Positions 1 through 9,654 are shown, counted from the stretch's first letter. The stretch is 50,392 nt of DNA from Spirulina subsalsa CS-330 (GCF_028330765.1 NZ_JAQMTY010000274.1:1-50392), one strand, 5' to 3'. The notes: generated from the sequence alone by a model not told the origin. Made by a program: numbers and translations.

Positions 1-138
1 GCCTCGTCTGCGTTTGATCCCCCTAAATCCCCCTTAAAAAGGGGGACTTTTTTGCGTTCCCCCCTTTTTAAGGGGGGCTAGGGGGGATCGAGAGAAGGTG
101 AACATCGTTAAGAGCAGTTTGTGTATAAGCAGTAGCCC
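1..138. repeat. Terminal inverted copy of a dispersed repeat (left)
   Basis: This stretch matches the reverse complement of 50253-50390 at all but one base over 138 positions. It contains two nested hairpins built from runs of C and G around TTTTTAA or TTAAAAA, of the kind common in cyanobacterial intergenic repeats, followed by a unique-looking tail (about 90-138). After base 138 the two copies diverge, although both continue into loosely similar GAGAGGGG-rich sequence. No open reading frame in it looks real. Confidence 0.9.
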
Positions 139-217
139 CTTGGGAGAGGGGTTTGAGGTGAGGGGAATGAGTGAACACGCTGTAAAATACTCATTCTGTT
201 TTTGAGAGTTTCGGCCC

Positions 218-727
218 ATGGCTACAGAAATTGAGCGCAAGTTTTTAGTCAGCACGGACGCATGGCGAGAAGGAGCCACAGGGCAACGGTATTGCCAGGG
301 GTATATTTGTCGCGGCGATCGCACCGTCCGCGTCCGGATTGCCGGAGATCAGGCTTATCTCACCATCAAAGGCGGCTCAGTGGGGATCAGTCGTCTGGAA
401 TATGAATATCCGATTCCCCGCGCAGATGCCGAAGAACTACTCGCGCAACTGTGCGATCGCCCCTTGATCACCAAAATTCGCTACAAAATCCCCGACGCGG
501 GCCTCATCTGGGAAGTGGATGAATTTCTCGGCGACAATCAAGGCTTAATTTTGGCGGAAGTCGAACTCGACACCCCAGAGCAAGCGATCGCCCTGCCGGC
601 GTGGATTGGCCCAGAGGTATCAGAAGATCGACGCTATTACAACGCCTATTTGGTAGATCATCCCTATACCCAATGGGAGACGGATTCAACCAAAACCGGC
701 GAAAACATGAGCAAATATCAACAATAG
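218..727 (+). CDS. CYTH domain protein (inorganic triphosphatase / adenylate-cyclase-like fold)
   Basis: The protein has 169 residues. It opens with the CYTH signature ExExK (E4, E6, K8, in the context EIERKFLV), followed by alternating charged strands (RVRI, YLTIKGG, RLEYEYPI, WEVDEFLG, LAEVEL) that would line the triphosphate tunnel with Arg, Lys and Glu. Small stand-alone bacterial CYTH proteins of this length usually hydrolyse inorganic tripolyphosphate or thiamine triphosphate with a divalent metal; cyclase activity is rarer and cannot be excluded. It is predicted to be cytosolic, with no signal peptide. It lies 64 bp upstream of the channel gene on the same strand, so co-transcription is possible. 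The ATG follows GAGAGTTTCGGCCC, a weak ribosome site. Family assignment is firm; the substrate is an inference. Confidence 0.88.
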   Translation: MATEIERKFLVSTDAWREGATGQRYCQGYICRGDRTVRVRIAGDQAYLTIKGGSVGISRLEYEYPIPRADAEELLAQLCDRPLITKIRYKIPDAGLIWEVDEFLGDNQGLILAEVELDTPEQAIALPAWIGPEVSEDRRYYNAYLVDHPYTQWETDSTKTGENMSKYQQ

Positions 728-791
728 CTGCATTCCACCGGAATCAATGATGTAATGGCATCAGACTGACGCTTGAGTAAAAATATTGACT

Positions 792-2408
792 ATGAAATCA
801 ATTCCGATTCACGACATCGCTCCATGGACGGCGATGCCGGCCCAAACGCCCATCGTCCTGCCCAACTGGGCGGATCAAATGTTTGCTGCCGTCGGAGAAA
901 ATATAGGAACATCTGTGCTGAACCTGGTGCGAGCGGTTCTGATTCTCCTCATTGGCTGGATCATCGCTGTTGCGTTGCGATCGCTGACCAAAAAACTCCT
1001 GGATAACACCCGAATTGATAACCAAATCGCGGCCTGGATTACCGGGCAAACCGACGGCGAAGGCCCCCCGATTGAAAAATGGGTCTCCGAAGCGGTTTAC
1101 TGGATTGTGATTCTCTTTGCTGTTATTGCGGCCTTAGAAACGCTGGAATTGCAACAAGTGTCTCAACCGCTGCAATCCCTCCTCGAAGAAGTGACCCGCT
1201 TCTTACCTCAAGTGGGCGGCGCAGCAATTCTACTGTCAGCAGCCTGGATTTTGGCAACATTAGTCCGGTTGCTTGTGTTGCGAGCGTTGCGGACAGTGCA
1301 ACTGGATGAGCGCCTTGGACAACAAACCGGCGCAGACAGTGAGTTTTCACTAGCAGAAACCATTGGCAATACGCTGTATTGGTTCATCTTCTTGCTCTTC
1401 TTGCCCTCGGTGCTCAGCACGTTGCAACTCGAAGGAACCCTCGTTCCGATCCAGGACATGCTGAATCAACTGCTGGCCATCTTGCCTAACGTATTTGCGG
1501 CGGTGTTGATTGCCTTTGTGGGCTGGTTGATTGCCCAAGTGGTGCGCCGTGTGGTGACGAATTTACTGGCCGCCACGGGAACCGATCGCCTCGGCAACAA
1601 GTTCGGCTTAGATGGTGACGAAGATTCGCGCAAATTGTCTTGGATTCTCGGCACGGTGGTGTATGTGTTGGTGCTCTTGCCGGTGACGATTTCGGCGTTG
1701 AATGCGTTGCAAATTAGTGCCATCTCTGAGCCTGCGATCGCCATGCTCGAAGACATCCTCGGCACATTGCCGCAAATCTTCACGGCGGCGGTGGTGTTGA
1801 CCCTCGCCTATATTGGCGGCAGCTATATTTCTGAACTGGTCACCAGCTTGTTAACCGGCATGGGCTTTAACAACGTGATGGAATGGCTGGGGTTTGCCGC
1901 CACCTCTGCCCCTCCTGTCCAAGATGGAGCCGGAACCGAAGCCGAAGGGGTGAAAACACCCGTTCGCACGCCGTCGGAATTAATCGGCACGGTGGTCTTA
2001 ATTGCGGTGATGTTGATCGCCACACTAACGGCGGTGGATATTCTCGCCATTGATGCCTTGACTGAGTTGGTGGGCGGTGTGATGTTAATTGCGGGCAAAG
2101 TGTTGGTGGGCGTTGTGGTCTTCGCCATTGGTTTGTATTTGTCCAACTTTGCCTTCACCTTGATTACCAGTTCCGGCGATCGCCAAGCGCGGATTGCGGG
2201 TCACGCAGCGCGGATTGCGATCATTATCTTTGTGTCGGCGATGGCGTTGCGGCAGATGGGGATTGCGCCGGATATTGTGAATTTGGCCTTTGGGTTGTTA
2301 GGGGGTGCGATCGCCGTGGCGGTTGCCCTCGCCTTCGGTCTCGGTGGCCGCGATATTGCCGCCGAACAAACCCGCAACTGGTTAGAAGATTTCAAACGTC
2401 ATGACTAA
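792..2408 (+). CDS. MscS-like mechanosensitive channel / conserved TM-helix repeat protein
   Basis: This integral membrane protein of 538 residues has about ten hydrophobic segments. Repeated units built as hydrophobic helix, then R/K-rich edge, then LG or LD (for example near residues 35-75, 135-175, 225-270, 325-365) match the conserved TM-helix repeat seen in cyanobacterial MscS relatives. The last helix reads AFGLLGGAIAVAVALAFGLG and ends GGRDIA, resembling the Gly/Ala-rich pore helix of MscS; a full cytosolic MscS vestibule is absent because the protein stops about 15 residues later. Likely role is osmotic release or ion flux across the plasma membrane. ATG 792 is preferred over the in-frame TTG at 786. 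A strong terminator follows. Confidence 0.82.
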   Translation: MKSIPIHDIAPWTAMPAQTPIVLPNWADQMFAAVGENIGTSVLNLVRAVLILLIGWIIAVALRSLTKKLLDNTRIDNQIAAWITGQTDGEGPPIEKWVSEAVYWIVILFAVIAALETLELQQVSQPLQSLLEEVTRFLPQVGGAAILLSAAWILATLVRLLVLRALRTVQLDERLGQQTGADSEFSLAETIGNTLYWFIFLLFLPSVLSTLQLEGTLVPIQDMLNQLLAILPNVFAAVLIAFVGWLIAQVVRRVVTNLLAATGTDRLGNKFGLDGDEDSRKLSWILGTVVYVLVLLPVTISALNALQISAISEPAIAMLEDILGTLPQIFTAAVVLTLAYIGGSYISELVTSLLTGMGFNNVMEWLGFAATSAPPVQDGAGTEAEGVKTPVRTPSELIGTVVLIAVMLIATLTAVDILAIDALTELVGGVMLIAGKVLVGVVVFAIGLYLSNFAFTLITSSGDRQARIAGHAARIAIIIFVSAMALRQMGIAPDIVNLAFGLLGGAIAVAVALAFGLGGRDIAAEQTRNWLEDFKRHD

Positions 2409-2455
2409 TCAATCATCCTGAATCACCATGAATGTGCAGTCCTCGCATTCCCTAT

Positions 2456-2489
2456 AAAACCCCCCCGATCATGCGATCGGGGGGGTTTT
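2456..2489 (+). terminator. Intrinsic terminator after the MscS-like gene
   Basis: A perfect 15-bp inverted repeat (AAAACCCCCCCGATC and its complement) with a 4-base ATGC loop ends in TTTT. It lies 48 bp beyond the channel gene stop and before the convergent TPR gene, so it can work in both directions because the A/T flanks are symmetrical. Confidence 0.85.
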
Positions 2490-2500
2490 AGCGTGAAATC

Positions 2501-2518
2501 CGCCGTAACCCACCGATT
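2501..2518. repeat. Half copy of a CGCCGTAACCCACC repeat
   Basis: The 18 bases here are identical to 46163-46180, and the following GTGCC...GAC is also similar. At the 46-kb site a complementary left arm (GGGTGGGTTAGGCGG) is present; here it is missing, so this looks like a remnant of a dispersed palindromic repeat lying in the 3-prime region of the TPR gene. Confidence 0.6.
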
Positions 2519-2533
2519 CCGATGTGCCGTGAC

Positions 2534-3544
2534 TTAATTGCTGTAACTATTCAGCCAGGTTTGGGCAATGTTGCGCTCGCGCTCGATTTGACCCGGCAAA
2601 CTTACCGGCAATTGTGCCCGTGCGGCGAGGGCTTGGTTGAAGAGATCTAAGGCCTCTTCGACCTGAGCCACATCACTAGGGGTGGGGTCTTGTTTGGCCA
2701 CGCCCTGATTGACTTTGCCCAGTTCGTGGAGGATTTGGGCTTTGAGGTAAAGGAGTTCGGGGTTACCGGGGGTTGCGTTAAGGCTATTGTTGACATGATT
2801 GAGGGCTTGGCGGTAGGCGGTGCGGGCCTTGGTGGCATCTTCGGCTTTCCCGGCCTTGTAGCCAATGTCACGATAGGCGATCGCAATCCCCCGATCCACT
2901 AAATAACGCGGTCGAGCACTGGCCTCGAATTGCGCGATCGCATTTTCCGGGCTGGACATCGGCAAATTCACCGACAGCAGCAACTCAATATAGCCCTTGA
3001 CCAAGTTCAACTCCGGATCATTCAAGTCCGCCTCGTCATCAATGCGTTCCGCTGCATTGATATAGCGAAAAACTTCCTGCACCGTCAACGCTGCCGAGAC
3101 ATAGTCCTTGTCGTTCTCCCAGGTATAGACCCCGTTGAGGAACGTCCCCGCTGCGAGGTAAAGATTGCCCCGAATTTGATCTTGGGGGGAGGCATTGGGG
3201 CGATCGAGAAGCGCTTGGGCCGCCGTCTTCGTTGCTTCGGCGTACTGTTGCATCGTTTCCAAATCACTATCCAAGTTATAGGCTAGCGAGGCACGAATCG
3301 CCGGAGCGAGGGGATCGCTCCCTTCCGTCCGCAAGGCCATTTGGATGTGGTGGAGGGCGGCGCGATAGTCTCCCTCGGCGAAAATTGCTTCAAACGCTGC
3401 TTCGGTATGATCGCCAATATTGCTAGGGTTGCGATCGCCCCGAAACGGATCACCCGCCCAAGCCGCCGTACTGCCTAAGCTCACCAGTAAAATTGAGGAT
3501 GAAACTATTGCCAAACCACGTTGGCGTAAACGGTTCATGATCAT
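2534..3544 (-). CDS. Secreted or periplasmic TPR-like protein
   Basis: The protein has 336 residues. A signal peptide is visible: MIMNRLRQRG, a hydrophobic core (LAIVSSSILLVSLGS), and a likely cut after AWA near residue 30. The rest is helical with TPR-like pairs, for example EAIFAEGDYRAALHHIQMAL (about 50-70), KARTAYRQALNHVNNSLNATPGNPELLYLKAQI (about 240-275) and EEALDLFNQALAARAQ. This suggests a protein-binding scaffold outside the plasma membrane; no enzyme motif is seen. The start at 3544 is favoured because TAGGAC lies about 10 bases upstream; ATG 3538 is the alternative. It is divergent from the ABC ATPase gene and has its own 150-bp upstream region. I do not recognise a named family beyond the repeat type. 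Confidence 0.75.
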   Translation of the reverse strand: MIMNRLRQRGLAIVSSSILLVSLGSTAAWAGDPFRGDRNPSNIGDHTEAAFEAIFAEGDYRAALHHIQMALRTEGSDPLAPAIRASLAYNLDSDLETMQQYAEATKTAAQALLDRPNASPQDQIRGNLYLAAGTFLNGVYTWENDKDYVSAALTVQEVFRYINAAERIDDEADLNDPELNLVKGYIELLLSVNLPMSSPENAIAQFEASARPRYLVDRGIAIAYRDIGYKAGKAEDATKARTAYRQALNHVNNSLNATPGNPELLYLKAQILHELGKVNQGVAKQDPTPSDVAQVEEALDLFNQALAARAQLPVSLPGQIERERNIAQTWLNSYSN

Positions 3545-3693
3545 CGGATTCCGTCCTAAATTGAATGAAGAAGTGTGGTGAAGTCAACAGCCCCTAGGGA
3601 TCACAAAGCTGTTTGGGTTGGGTTCCCTGACGGTCGCCTGATCCGACAAGTTCCGAAAGTGATACCGTAGAACTGTGCCTTATCCTCGCCACC

Positions 3694-4341
3694 ATGCTGC
3701 ATTTGCGCGATTTGTCCTACCATCCCCCCGCTTCACCGAATCCGATTCTGCATCAGATTAATTTAGAACTGCCGCCCCAAAAATTAGGGCTGGTGGTGGG
3801 GCCGAGTGGGTCGGGAAAATCCACCTTGCTCGAAATTTTAGCCGGCCTGGCGGAACATACCAGCGGGGTGGTGCAATGGGGAACCCAAGTTCTTGATAGC
3901 TATGAATTGCAATATTTAGCGGGTCTAGTGTTCCAGTTTCCGGAGCGGCATTTTTGCGGCAACACCTTGTTTGAAGAGTTGCGCTTGGGTCATCCGGAGT
4001 TGATTAGTGAGCAGATTCACGCCGCCTTGCAGGAAGTGGGGCTAGACCATCTCTCCCTCAGCACCTCCCCCAACAACCTCAGCGGCGGGCAACAGCGGCG
4101 CTTGGCTTTGGCGGTGCAACTCATTCGCCAACCGAATATTTTGCTCTTGGATGAGCCGACGGCGGGGCTAGATTGGTCGATGCGGCAACAATTGGTGCGG
4201 TTGTTGCAGAAGTTAAAGGCCCATTGGACGCTGTTGGTGGTGACCCATGATGCGGGGGATATGGCGGCGATCGCAGACCACAGTTGGCACATTGCCCAGG
4301 GTCGCCTCGAACCGATTACCCTCGCGCCGGCGGCAGTGTAA
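3694..4341 (+). CDS. ABC transporter ATP-binding protein, ECF (EcfA-like) type
   Basis: The 215-residue ATPase has Walker [10 protein letters not shown] (36-44), the ABC signature [12 protein letters not shown] (129-140) and Walker [13 protein letters not shown] (149-160), with the switch His in VTHD. The Q-loop region reads FQFPERHF (80-87), the FPE form typical of the energy-coupling-factor ATPases that power vitamin and metal uptake with EcfT and a substrate-binding S protein. No transmembrane partner gene is adjacent, so it must pair with subunits encoded elsewhere. Its TAA stop overlaps the rsmH ATG by one base (TAATG), which implies translational coupling. ATG 3694 gives the usual length for a minimal ATPase. 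Substrate unknown. Confidence 0.85.
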   Translation: MLHLRDLSYHPPASPNPILHQINLELPPQKLGLVVGPSGSGKSTLLEILAGLAEHTSGVVQWGTQVLDSYELQYLAGLVFQFPERHFCGNTLFEELRLGHPELISEQIHAALQEVGLDHLSLSTSPNNLSGGQQRRLALAVQLIRQPNILLLDEPTAGLDWSMRQQLVRLLQKLKAHWTLLVVTHDAGDMAAIADHSWHIAQGRLEPITLAPAAV

Positions 4342-5228
4342 TGACGGACGATCGCAACGAGTTACCGGATCTCGCCTTTCACCATATCTCGGTTTTAAGT
4401 CGGGAGGTGCTCGCGGGGCTGAATGTGCGTCCTGGGGGGCATTATTTGGATGCGACGGTGGGCGGTGGGGGCCATAGTGGGCTGATTTTGGCGGCGGCGG
4501 CTGAGGTGCAATTGACGGCGATTGATCGGGATGAGGCTGCGATCGCCGCCGCCCAAGCCCACCTCCCCGCATCGGTGCAGTTTTGGCAGGGCAATTTTGC
4601 CGACTACCCCGGCCAGCCTGGGCAATTTGACGGCATTTTGGCGGATTTGGGGGTGAGTTCGCCGCAATTGGATCGCCCAGAACGGGGCTTTAGTTTCCAG
4701 CACGCGGCCCCCTTGGATATGCGCATGGATCAACGCCAAACCCTGACCGCAGCGGAGATCATTAACCATCGCTCGGAAGTGGAGTTAGTGCGGATTTTTT
4801 CTGAATATGGCGAAGAGCGATTTTCTAAACGGATTGCGCGGGCGATCGTGGCCCGTCGTCCCCTGCAAACCACCACAGATCTAGTGGACGTGATTATGAA
4901 TGCGATTCCGCCTCAATGTCGCCATGGTCGCATCCATCCCGCTACCCGTGTTTTTCAAGCGCTGCGGATTGCGGTGAATACCGAATTAGACTCCCTCGCG
5001 CTGTTTTTAGATCGGGCAACCCATTGGTTAAAACCGGAGGGACGAATCGCGATCATCAGTTTTCATAGCCTCGAAGATCGGATCGTCAAATATGCGTTTC
5101 GGGGGTCAGAACTGTTGCAAATTGTGACCAAAAAGCCGATCGTGGCCCAAGCCGATGAAAAACAGGAAAACCGGCGATCGCGCTCCGCCAAGTTACGTTT
5201 AGCCCAACGGGTAATCACGTTAAAATAA
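4341..5228 (+). CDS. rsmH: 16S rRNA (cytosine(1402)-N(4))-methyltransferase RsmH
   Basis: This 295-residue SAM-dependent enzyme adds the N4-methyl group to C1402 in the decoding centre of 16S rRNA. Family motifs are all present in order: [10 protein letters not shown] at the N-terminus, the SAM site [33 protein letters not shown]...[18 protein letters not shown], and [12 protein letters not shown] near the C-terminus. ATG 4341 is chosen because it begins the HISVL block 14 residues later and forms a TAATG overlap with the ATPase gene; upstream in-frame starts would lie inside that gene. In many bacteria rsmH sits in the division/cell-wall cluster; here it does not. Confidence 0.96.
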   Translation: MTDDRNELPDLAFHHISVLSREVLAGLNVRPGGHYLDATVGGGGHSGLILAAAAEVQLTAIDRDEAAIAAAQAHLPASVQFWQGNFADYPGQPGQFDGILADLGVSSPQLDRPERGFSFQHAAPLDMRMDQRQTLTAAEIINHRSEVELVRIFSEYGEERFSKRIARAIVARRPLQTTTDLVDVIMNAIPPQCRHGRIHPATRVFQALRIAVNTELDSLALFLDRATHWLKPEGRIAIISFHSLEDRIVKYAFRGSELLQIVTKKPIVAQADEKQENRRSRSAKLRLAQRVITLK

Positions 5229-5254
5229 AGGCCACCTCCGCTATCCTCAATCGT

Positions 5255-8200
5255 ATGTCTCCAGACGTTCACAGCGATGCCCAACGCATCGCTGCCCTTG
5301 AAGCCGAAAACGCCGCCCTCCGCGAGCAACTCGCCACCCAAACCCAAGCCCTTGCCTGGCAACGACTCACCGAAGACCTCCGATCGACGATTGAAGAGCG
5401 CACCCGCGAGCTAGAAGCCAGCCAGTTACAACTTCAACGAGTAGCGGCGAATTTACCGGGGGTCATCTATCAATTTCGGATGGATGCCGACGGAACCTAT
5501 CGTTTCCCCTACGTTTCCGAAGGGTGTCGGGATCTGTATGAACTCGAACCTGAATCCTTTATCACGGCGTTTAGTTATGTCCATCCTGACGATTTACCAG
5601 GGTTACAAACGCTGATTGCCACCACCGCCCAAACCCTAGAACGGGCCCAATATGAACACCGGATCATCACCCCTTCGGGGCAACTCAAATGGGTTGAACT
5701 CCTCTCCAAACCGGATCGCACCGCCGAGGGTGCGATCGTTTGGGATGGCTTAATTGTGGAAATCACAGCCCGTAAACAGGCCGAAATCGCCCTCGCGGAC
5801 AGTGAACAGCGGTTTCAAAACGTCTGTGAACAGACGGGACAACTGATCTATGACTACAACATTGCCACCGGGAACATTCGTTGGATGGGAGCGATGGAGG
5901 CGATGACGGGTCATCCGCCCGATGCGTTTAACACCTTTAATGCTCAGGATTGGGCGCAGTGGATTCACCCCGACGATCGCGAAAAAACCCTCAGCCTGTT
6001 GGATGACTGTATGGCGGCGGGTCGTCCCTACAATATGGATTATCGGCTGCGGCGGCGGGATGGCAGTTATATCTATGTGGAAGATCGGGGGATTTTCTTC
6101 AGGGATGAAACGGGTCAAGCCCATCGGATGTTGGGAACGATGGCCGATATTGACGATCGCAAAGTCGCAGAAGAAGAACTGCGAGCATCCCGCGCTGAAT
6201 TGCTGGCGTTGTTTAGCGCGATTCAAGATGTGATCATCGTTATGGATCGGGACGGTCGCCACCTCAAAATTGCCCCTAGTAGTGCGCCGCTGCTGTATCA
6301 ACCGGCTGAGACCTCCCTTGGTAAAACCCTCCATGAGATTTTTCCGGTGGATCTGGCGGACTTCTTCTTGGCGTATATCCAACAAGCGGTTGATACGCAA
6401 GCATTGGTGCGCATGGATTATAGTTTGCCGTTGGGCGATCGCATCGTCTATTTTGACTCGATCATTGCCCCCCAGCAAGAAAATACAGTGGTCATTGTGG
6501 CGCGGGACATCACCAGCCTCAAGGAAGTGGAAGCCGCCCTCCGTGAAAAAGACGCTCTCCTGCAAACCACCCTGGAAGCCGGAAAACTTGGCTGTTGGCG
6601 CTGGAACCGCTACACCAACGATGTATTTTGGTCGAGTGCCGTTGAGAGTGTCTTTGGCCTAGAGGTGGGACTCTTGGGCCGCACCTTTGAAGACTATGTT
6701 GCCCTCATCCATCCCGACGATCTGGACGCAACCCTCATAGCGGTGGAGCAAGCCCTCGCCACAGAAACCGACTACAGCATTGAGCATCGCGTCCTCACAC
6801 CGACGGGAGGGGTCGAATGGATTCGCGCCAACGGGAGTATCTGGCGAGATGCAGAGGGCCACGGCATCGGCCTGTTGGGGTCGATCTTGAATATCACTGA
6901 GATGAAAAACGCCGAGATCGCGCTCCGGGAATCCGCCGCCCAGATTCAACAACAGGCTTACCGTGAACAACTCCTGAACCAACTCACTCAACAAATTCGC
7001 CACTCGTTAACCCTCAATCTTGATCACATTCTGAACACTACCGTTCAGGAAATCCAGGCATTTCTCAACATCGATCGTTGTCATTTTGCTTGGTATCTGG
7101 AAATTGACGAGGGTCACTATTGGGAGGTGGTGACTGAAGTGGTGATACCGGGCTTACCGAGTTTGGTGGGGCGGCATCCTGTGGCGGCGTTTGGCAGTCT
7201 TTCGGATTTGATTTTGCAGCGGCGCATTGTTCGGTTAGATGATACGAGCGCTGTTGATGATCCGAGGGTGCGGTCGATGTTGCAGGGCTTGGGAAATCGT
7301 TCGATGTTGGTTTTGCCGGTGTGGGATGAGGTGGGCGATCGCTACGGGGTGTTTGCCTGTACCCAGAGTCAAGCGGTGCGACCGTGGCTAGATGATGAGG
7401 TGGAATTACTCGAAGCGGTGGTGGGACAGCTAGCGATCGCCCTCACCCAAGCCAGCCTCCTCGCCCAAAGCCAAACCAAAGCCGCCGAAGCCGCCGCCGC
7501 CCTCGCAGAATTGCAACGGACTCAACTGCGGCTCGTGCAAAGTGAAAAAATGTCGAGCCTGGGGCAACTGGTGGCCGGGGTCGCCCACGAAATCAACAAT
7601 CCGGTTAACTTTATCCATGGCAACCTAGCCCATGCGGATGAATACAGCGCCGGCCTGATTCAACTGGTCAATGCTTATCAGCATCACTATCCCGATCCCC
7701 AGCCTGAGATTGCCGACTTGATCGACGACCTGGATCTGGAGTTTCTGAAAACGGATTTTCAAAACCTGCTCCAATCGATGCGGGTGGGAACCGAGCGCAT
7801 CCGTGCCATTGTCCAATCCTTGCGCACCTTTTCCCGGTTGGATGAGTCGGAAATTAAGGATGTCAATATTCACGACGGCATTGATAGCACCTTGATGATT
7901 TTGCAAACTCGACTGCGAGCAAGTGAGGCCCGACCCGCGATCGCCGTCATCAAAGACTACGGCGCATTGCCCCTGATTAACTGCTACGCCGGCCAGTTAA
8001 ATCAGGTCTTTATGAACCTGCTCGTCAATGCCATAGATGCCCTTGAGGAACGCGATCAGGGCCGTTCCTATGCCGCCATTCAAGCCGACCCTAGCGAGAT
8101 TCGCATCGTCACCCGCCCCGAAGCGGACGGCATCACGATCGCCATCATCGACAACGGTTCCGGCATCACCCCCGAAGCCCAAGACCGTCTCTTTGACCCC

Positions 8201-8395
8201 TTCTTTACCACCAAGGCGATCGGCAAAGGGACAGGGTTAGGATTATCGATCAGCTACCAAATCATCACCGAAAATCATCAAGGTCAATTGACCTGCACCA
8301 GCCAACCGGGTCAAACCTGTTTTTGGATTAAACTGCCCCTCCGACAATCCCCCCCGCAGCCCGGTAATCCCTCAACAGGATTCGGCAGCGCTTAG
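5255..8395 (+). CDS. Multi-PAS/GAF cytosolic sensor histidine kinase
   Basis: The protein has 1046 residues and no membrane segment. Order of parts: an N-terminal coiled coil (about 1-60), four PAS domains with PAC tails (about 62-175, 180-300, 305-420, 425-555), a GAF domain (about 580-735), HisKA with the H box VAGVAHEINNPVNFIHGN (His near 777), then an HATPase with N box NQVFMNLLVNAIDAL, G1 IIDNGSGITPEAQDRLF and G2 GKGTGLGLSIS. It should autophosphorylate and pass phosphate to a response regulator not encoded nearby. The GAF lacks an obvious Cys-His bilin site, so it is probably not a phytochrome-type photosensor; the PAS ligands are unknown. It starts 26 bp after rsmH. Its stop overlaps the convergent M16 stop by two bases. 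Confidence 0.93.
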   Translation: MSPDVHSDAQRIAALEAENAALREQLATQTQALAWQRLTEDLRSTIEERTRELEASQLQLQRVAANLPGVIYQFRMDADGTYRFPYVSEGCRDLYELEPESFITAFSYVHPDDLPGLQTLIATTAQTLERAQYEHRIITPSGQLKWVELLSKPDRTAEGAIVWDGLIVEITARKQAEIALADSEQRFQNVCEQTGQLIYDYNIATGNIRWMGAMEAMTGHPPDAFNTFNAQDWAQWIHPDDREKTLSLLDDCMAAGRPYNMDYRLRRRDGSYIYVEDRGIFFRDETGQAHRMLGTMADIDDRKVAEEELRASRAELLALFSAIQDVIIVMDRDGRHLKIAPSSAPLLYQPAETSLGKTLHEIFPVDLADFFLAYIQQAVDTQALVRMDYSLPLGDRIVYFDSIIAPQQENTVVIVARDITSLKEVEAALREKDALLQTTLEAGKLGCWRWNRYTNDVFWSSAVESVFGLEVGLLGRTFEDYVALIHPDDLDATLIAVEQALATETDYSIEHRVLTPTGGVEWIRANGSIWRDAEGHGIGLLGSILNITEMKNAEIALRESAAQIQQQAYREQLLNQLTQQIRHSLTLNLDHILNTTVQEIQAFLNIDRCHFAWYLEIDEGHYWEVVTEVVIPGLPSLVGRHPVAAFGSLSDLILQRRIVRLDDTSAVDDPRVRSMLQGLGNRSMLVLPVWDEVGDRYGVFACTQSQAVRPWLDDEVELLEAVVGQLAIALTQASLLAQSQTKAAEAAAALAELQRTQLRLVQSEKMSSLGQLVAGVAHEINNPVNFIHGNLAHADEYSAGLIQLVNAYQHHYPDPQPEIADLIDDLDLEFLKTDFQNLLQSMRVGTERIRAIVQSLRTFSRLDESEIKDVNIHDGIDSTLMILQTRLRASEARPAIAVIKDYGALPLINCYAGQLNQVFMNLLVNAIDALEERDQGRSYAAIQADPSEIRIVTRPEADGITIAIIDNGSGITPEAQDRLFDPFFTTKAIGKGTGLGLSISYQIITENHQGQLTCTSQPGQTCFWIKLPLRQSPPQPGNPSTGFGSA

Positions 8396-9654
8396 AAAAT
8401 AACGGTGCTGACGTGGGTTGCCGGGCCGAGAATCGACAGATAGGGCGTGGTGAAATAGCGTTGGGCAATGGTTTGCAAGTCCTCTAGGGTGACGGCATTG
8501 ACGGCATCTTGAAACTGTTGGTCAAAGTCCACGCCGAGATCAATGATTTGATACCAGCCGAAAAGCTGGGCAATTTCGGCGTTGGTTTGTTTGCCGAGGG
8601 CGTATTGACCCAGGAGTTTATTTTTCGAGGCTTGGAGGTCTTCGGGATCGAGCACCACCTCGCAGAGGCGTTTCAGTTCTCGGTGGAGGCAATCAACGGC
8701 GATTTGGGTGTTTTCGGGGGCCGTGCCCATGTAGGCGACAAATTGGGATTGGTGGTAGCGGGTGGGGTAAAAAGCAGAAACATCGTAGGCGAGGCCTTGC
8801 TTTTCCCGCAGTTCCACAAAGAGACGACTGGATAAGCCGCTGCCGAGATAGGTGTTGATTACCTTGAGGGGCACGTAGTCGGTGGTGTTGTGGACGGAAG
8901 GGGCAGCATAGCCGAGCATGACGATGGATTGCTGGGTGTCTTGGGGGATGATGTGGCAGCCGGGTTGGGGGGTGAGGGTGGGAATGGGGGGGAGGGGAAG
9001 GGCAGCGGCTGGGGCTGTCCAATCGCCAAAGATTGCGTCTACGAGGGCGATCGCATCCTGCCGCACGATCCGCCCACAGAGGCTAATCACCAGATTGTCC
9101 GGGCGGAAATAGGTGTGATGGTAGGCGTGAAGATCGGCAGGGGTGAGGGCTTGGATGGTTTCCGGTGTGCCGAGCATGGAGCCGCCGTAGGGATGACCGG
9201 CATACATGGCGGTGCGCAGTTGTTGAAAGGCGAGGCTAAAGGGGCGTTCCTGTTGGGCGCGGATGTTTTGGAGCGTCAGTTGGCGTTCCAGTTGGACTTC
9301 GGCGGTGGGGAAACTGGGCGATCGCAACAAGTCCGCCGCCAACCGCAGCAGGTTGGGAAAGTCCGCCGTCACGGTCTTCAAGCTGAGGACAAAATAATCC
9401 GCTGACACATCCGTCCCCATATTGGCCCCGGTGGACTCCACCTGGTCGGCAATATCCGCCGAAGAGAAGGTGGTGGTTCCCTTCGTCATCACCGCCGAGA
9501 GAAGATGGGAAATCCCCCGTTGTCCCGGAGTTTCCCACCGTCCCCCCGCCCGTAAAAAACACCGCGCTGCGACAATATCCGCCGCATTATTTTCCACTGC
9601 GATTACGGTAATCCCGTTGGCTAAACGGGTTTGAGTTAAGGGTTGGGCCGACAT
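8392..9654 (-). CDS. M16 family peptidase-like protein, catalytically inactive partner
   Basis: This 420-residue protein has the M16 (mitochondrial processing peptidase-like) fold: two related halves, with GGRWETPGQRGISHLLSAVMTKGT (about 37-60) aligned to the zinc site of its neighbour. The zinc motif HxxEH is degraded to H50-LLS-A54, so both the catalytic Glu and the second His are missing. The C-terminal half keeps the substrate-binding style region GSGLSSRLFVELREKQGLAYDVSAFY. Family knowledge: inactive M16 subunits pair with active ones to form the digestion chamber. The active partner lies 42 bp upstream on the same strand, so the two are presumably co-expressed as a heterodimer. Confidence 0.9.
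   Translation of the reverse strand: MSAQPLTQTRLANGITVIAVENNAADIVAARCFLRAGGRWETPGQRGISHLLSAVMTKGTTTFSSADIADQVESTGANMGTDVSADYFVLSLKTVTADFPNLLRLAADLLRSPSFPTAEVQLERQLTLQNIRAQQERPFSLAFQQLRTAMYAGHPYGGSMLGTPETIQALTPADLHAYHHTYFRPDNLVISLCGRIVRQDAIALVDAIFGDWTAPAAALPLPPIPTLTPQPGCHIIPQDTQQSIVMLGYAAPSVHNTTDYVPLKVINTYLGSGLSSRLFVELREKQGLAYDVSAFYPTRYHQSQFVAYMGTAPENTQIAVDCLHRELKRLCEVVLDPEDLQASKNKLLGQYALGKQTNAEIAQLFGWYQIIDLGVDFDQQFQDAVNAVTLEDLQTIAQRYFTTPYLSILGPATHVSTVIF

Noticed and set aside
786..791. TTG start two codons upstream of the MscS-like ATG
   Set aside because: ATG 792 is in frame two codons later, and there is no ribosome site favouring TTG.
5750..6565. Long reading frame antisense to the PAS kinase (271 codons)
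   Set aside because: It lies wholly inside a gene with strong domain motifs and reads as low-similarity His/Ile-rich sequence without a ribosome site; typical of high third-base G/C shadow frames.
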